In this document: one piece after another, positions 5,816 through 8,214 of the stretch | How positions within the stretch are numbered: the first letter of the stretch is position 1 | How the letters are laid out: the number at the start of each line of letters is the position of its first letter | NCBI GenBank assembly: GCA_011052165.1 | Contig: DRJN01000370.1 | Coordinates: 1 to 8,214, forward strand | Direction: 5' to 3' | Source: Gammaproteobacteria bacterium | GTDB taxonomy: Bacteria > Pseudomonadota > Gammaproteobacteria > UBA6429 > Thiohalophilaceae | Length of the DNA: 8,214 nt | Position numbers and translations under genes: made by a program | Notes under the pieces: model-generated | The model's input: only the letters and a program-made list of their open reading frames with translations | Database searches by the model: none | What the model was told of the DNA's origin: nothing

Positions 5816-8214
5816 ATGTCAGAAGTTATCGAAGAACAGTTGAGTATGATCCCGGTTTTGCCATTACGCGATGTCGTGGTTTATCCTCACATGGTTATTC
5901 CCCTGTTCGTGGGTCGTGATAAATCGATTCATGCACTTGAAGCGGCGATGGAGGGTGATAAGCAGATCCTGTTGGTCGCGCAGAAAAGCGCCGCGCAGGA
6001 TGATCCCGAGATTGAAGATATGTACCGCATCGGTACGGTCTCCAGTATTCTGCAATTACTGAAGCTGCCTGATGGCACCGTCAAGGTGCTGGTGGAAGGC
6101 AATAAGCGTGCACGTATTGTCAACTTCCTGCACAAGGATGAATATTTCACCGGCCAGATCAAAAAGTATGACGATGTCGAGATTGATGAACGTGAGTCTG
6201 AAGTGCTCTTGCGCTCGTTGACGAATCAATTTGATCAGTACGTCAAACTCAATAAGAAGATCCCTCCTGAAATTCTGACGTCGCTGTCAAACATTGATGA
6301 TCCCGGCCGTCTGGTGGATACCATTGCCGCGCACATGTCCTTAAAGGTGGATGAGAAGCAGAAAATCCTGGAAATTAAGGATCTGCGTGAACGTCTGGAA
6401 TACCTGATGGGTATGATGGAGTCCGAGATCGATCTGCTACAGGTGGAAAAACGCATCCGTGGCCGGGTCAAGCGGCAGATGGAAAAAAGCCAGCGCGAGT
6501 ATTATCTGAATGAGCAAATGAAAGCCATTCAGAAAGAACTGGGTGATATGGACGATGTGCCCAACGAGATGGAAGAGCTGGAACAGAAAATTGAAAAAGC
6601 CGGCCTGTCGGCCGAAGCCAAGACCAAGGCCCGTTCCGAGTTAAGCAAGCTGAAGATGATGTCGCCGATGTCGGCTGAAGCTACCGTGGTGCGTAATTAT
6701 CTGGACTGGCTGTTGGGTGTGCCGTGGAGAAAACGCAGTAAAATCCGTCATGATCTGAACAAGGCTGAGGAAGTGCTGGAAGCGGATCATTATGGGCTGG
6801 AGAAGGTCAAGGAACGGATTCTTGAATATCTGGCCGTGCAGCAGCGGATGAAGAAAATGAAAGGGCCGATCCTGTGCCTGGTAGGCCCCCCCGGTGTGGG
6901 TAAAACCTCGGTCGGTAAATCCATTGCCCGCGCCACTAACCGCAAGTTTATTCGTATGGCGCTGGGCGGGGTGCGTGACGAGGCTGAGATTCGAGGTCAT
7001 CGGCGGACCTATATCGGTTCCATGCCGGGTAAAATCGTACAAAATCTGTCGAAGACAGGCACTCGCAATCCCTTGTTCCTGCTGGATGAAATCGACAAGA
7101 TGGCGATGGACTTCCGCGGTGATCCGGCATCGGCGTTGCTTGAAGTCCTGGATCCGGAGCAGAATCACACGTTTAACGATCATTATCTGGAAGTGGATTT
7201 TGATCTGTCCGAAGTCATGTTTGTGGCGACCTCTAATACCATGAATATTCCTGGCCCTTTGCTGGACAGGATGGAAGTGATTCGTCTGTCCGGCTATACG
7301 GAAGCTGAGAAAGTGAATATTGCCGAGCGCTATCTGGTTAAAAAACAGATCACGAACAATGGCCTCAAGGAAGGGGAAATCAGCATCAGCGAAGATGCAG
7401 TGCGAAACATTGTTCGTTATTACACCCGTGAGGCCGGGGTGCGTAACCTTGAACGTGAGATTGCTAAGATTTGCCGCAAGGTGGTCAAAGAAATCCTGCT
7501 GGAAAAAGATGTTACTGCCGTTGAAGTGAGCGCAGAAAATCTGGAAAAATATTTAGGCGTACAGCGCTTCCGCTTTGGCCTGGCCGAAGAATATGACCAG
7601 GTGGGTCAAGTTACCGGCCTGGCCTGGACGGAAGTGGGTGGTGAACTGCTGACGATCGAAACGGCTGTCATGCCCGGTAAAGGCAAGCACAGCGTGACCG
7701 GTCAACTGGGTGATGTGATGAAAGAATCCATCCAGGCGGCGATGACCGTGGTCAGGAGCCGGGCGGATATGCTGGGTATCGGAGTCGAGGTATTCGAGAA
7801 AAATGATATCCACGTTCATGTACCCGAGGGTGCCATTCCCAAAGATGGTCCGAGTGCCGGTATCGGTATGTGTATTGCGCTGGTGTCTGCACTGACCAAT
7901 ATCCCGGTTCGCGCCGATGTGGCTATGACCGGTGAAATCACCCTCAGAGGTGAGGTCCTGCCTATTGGCGGGCTGAAGGAAAAACTGCTGGCCGCTCATC
8001 GTGGCGGCATCAAGACGGTGCTGATTCCGCATGAAAACGAGCGTGATCTGGTTGAGATTCCCGATAACATCAAGGACAGTCTCGATATCCGTCCAGTGAG
8101 GTGGATTGACGAAGTGCTGGATGTTGCTCTGACGCACCTGCCGGAGCCACTGGAATCGGTTGAGGGCAAATCGGATAGCGCATTGGTAAAGGGGACCGGG
8201 AGCAAGCCACGCAA
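5816..8214 (+). CDS. lon: Lon protease (ATP-dependent serine protease), 3' end beyond the window
   Basis: There are 799 codons open to the right edge without a stop (E. coli Lon: 784), so only the extreme C terminus is missing. Lon is a cytosolic hexamer that degrades misfolded proteins and short-lived regulators. The N-terminal substrate-binding domain begins 'MIPVLPLRDVVVYPHMVIPL' near residues 11-30, followed by a long coiled-coil region (about 185-280). In the AAA+ module, Walker A is GPPGVGKT at 357-364 and Walker B has Asp424-Glu425 ('LLDEIDKM'). The protease domain has the Ser680-Lys723 dyad ('PKDGPSAGI' and 'GGLKEKLLAAHRGG'), each one position beyond E. coli Ser679/Lys722. The sequence continues into a polar tail rich in Glu, Ser and Lys after about 775, slightly longer than in E. 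coli. The ATG at 5816 sits 9 nt after a weak GAG(A) site. A dedicated terminator and promoter precede the gene, so it is its own transcription unit. Confidence 0.98.
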   Translation, partial: MSEVIEEQLSMIPVLPLRDVVVYPHMVIPLFVGRDKSIHALEAAMEGDKQILLVAQKSAAQDDPEIEDMYRIGTVSSILQLLKLPDGTVKVLVEGNKRARIVNFLHKDEYFTGQIKKYDDVEIDERESEVLLRSLTNQFDQYVKLNKKIPPEILTSLSNIDDPGRLVDTIAAHMSLKVDEKQKILEIKDLRERLEYLMGMMESEIDLLQVEKRIRGRVKRQMEKSQREYYLNEQMKAIQKELGDMDDVPNEMEELEQKIEKAGLSAEAKTKARSELSKLKMMSPMSAEATVVRNYLDWLLGVPWRKRSKIRHDLNKAEEVLEADHYGLEKVKERILEYLAVQQRMKKMKGPILCLVGPPGVGKTSVGKSIARATNRKFIRMALGGVRDEAEIRGHRRTYIGSMPGKIVQNLSKTGTRNPLFLLDEIDKMAMDFRGDPASALLEVLDPEQNHTFNDHYLEVDFDLSEVMFVATSNTMNIPGPLLDRMEVIRLSGYTEAEKVNIAERYLVKKQITNNGLKEGEISISEDAVRNIVRYYTREAGVRNLEREIAKICRKVVKEILLEKDVTAVEVSAENLEKYLGVQRFRFGLAEEYDQVGQVTGLAWTEVGGELLTIETAVMPGKGKHSVTGQLGDVMKESIQAAMTVVRSRADMLGIGVEVFEKNDIHVHVPEGAIPKDGPSAGIGMCIALVSALTNIPVRADVAMTGEITLRGEVLPIGGLKEKLLAAHRGGIKTVLIPHENERDLVEIPDNIKDSLDIRPVRWIDEVLDVALTHLPEPLESVEGKSDSALVKGTGSKPR

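Noticed and set aside
6641..7183. Minus-strand frame of 180 codons opposite lon
   Set aside because: It is a shadow of the Lon AAA+ region; no motif or start signal supports it.
7553..8137. Minus-strand frame of 194 codons opposite the lon protease domain
   Set aside because: It is antisense to conserved Lon residues and contains no recognisable protein features.

Overview
The window is a conserved stretch of bacterial chromosome, most likely gammaproteobacterial. It carries a tRNA-Leu, then tig-clpP-clpX, a strong intrinsic terminator, and lon behind its own heat-shock-type promoter. The protein sequences resemble the E. coli homologues, including nearly identical catalytic residue numbering in ClpP, ClpX and Lon. 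A YecA/UPF0149-type protein lies just upstream, which also fits a gammaproteobacterium. I cannot assign a genus. Composition is moderate in GC, with AT-rich gaps.

Layout. Positions 1-648 are accessory and decayed. They hold an AT-rich left edge with a small set of inverted repeats, an 89-codon fragment resembling the extreme C terminus of a type I restriction (HsdR-like) subunit, and a 77-bp MITE-like element with near-perfect terminal inverted repeats, a CTAA target duplication and an internal palindromic repeat. Positions 649-2010 encode a HEAT-like + UPF0149 + SEC-C three-part protein of unknown function. A stringent-type promoter and tRNA-Leu(UAG) follow at about 2070-2196. Trigger factor (2250-3596), ClpP (3593-4225) and ClpX (4370-5650) come next. 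The clpX unit ends at a 12-bp-stem terminator (5659-5690). A sigma-32-like promoter (5733-5759) then precedes lon (5816 onward), which runs off the right edge with only its extreme C terminus missing.

How the genes work together. Trigger factor binds the ribosome and folds nascent chains. ClpX unfolds tagged or damaged proteins and feeds them into the ClpP barrel. Lon independently degrades misfolded and regulatory proteins. The window is therefore a protein quality-control cluster. The unusual local arrangement is that clpP starts inside the tig stop codon, so ClpP synthesis is probably coupled to trigger factor, while lon keeps an independent heat-shock signal.

I found no undescribed system in the core genes. 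The parts worth a second look are the MITE, the restriction-gene remnant, the fused SEC-C protein, a mismatch in the tRNA anticodon stem, and the regulatory wiring of the protease genes.
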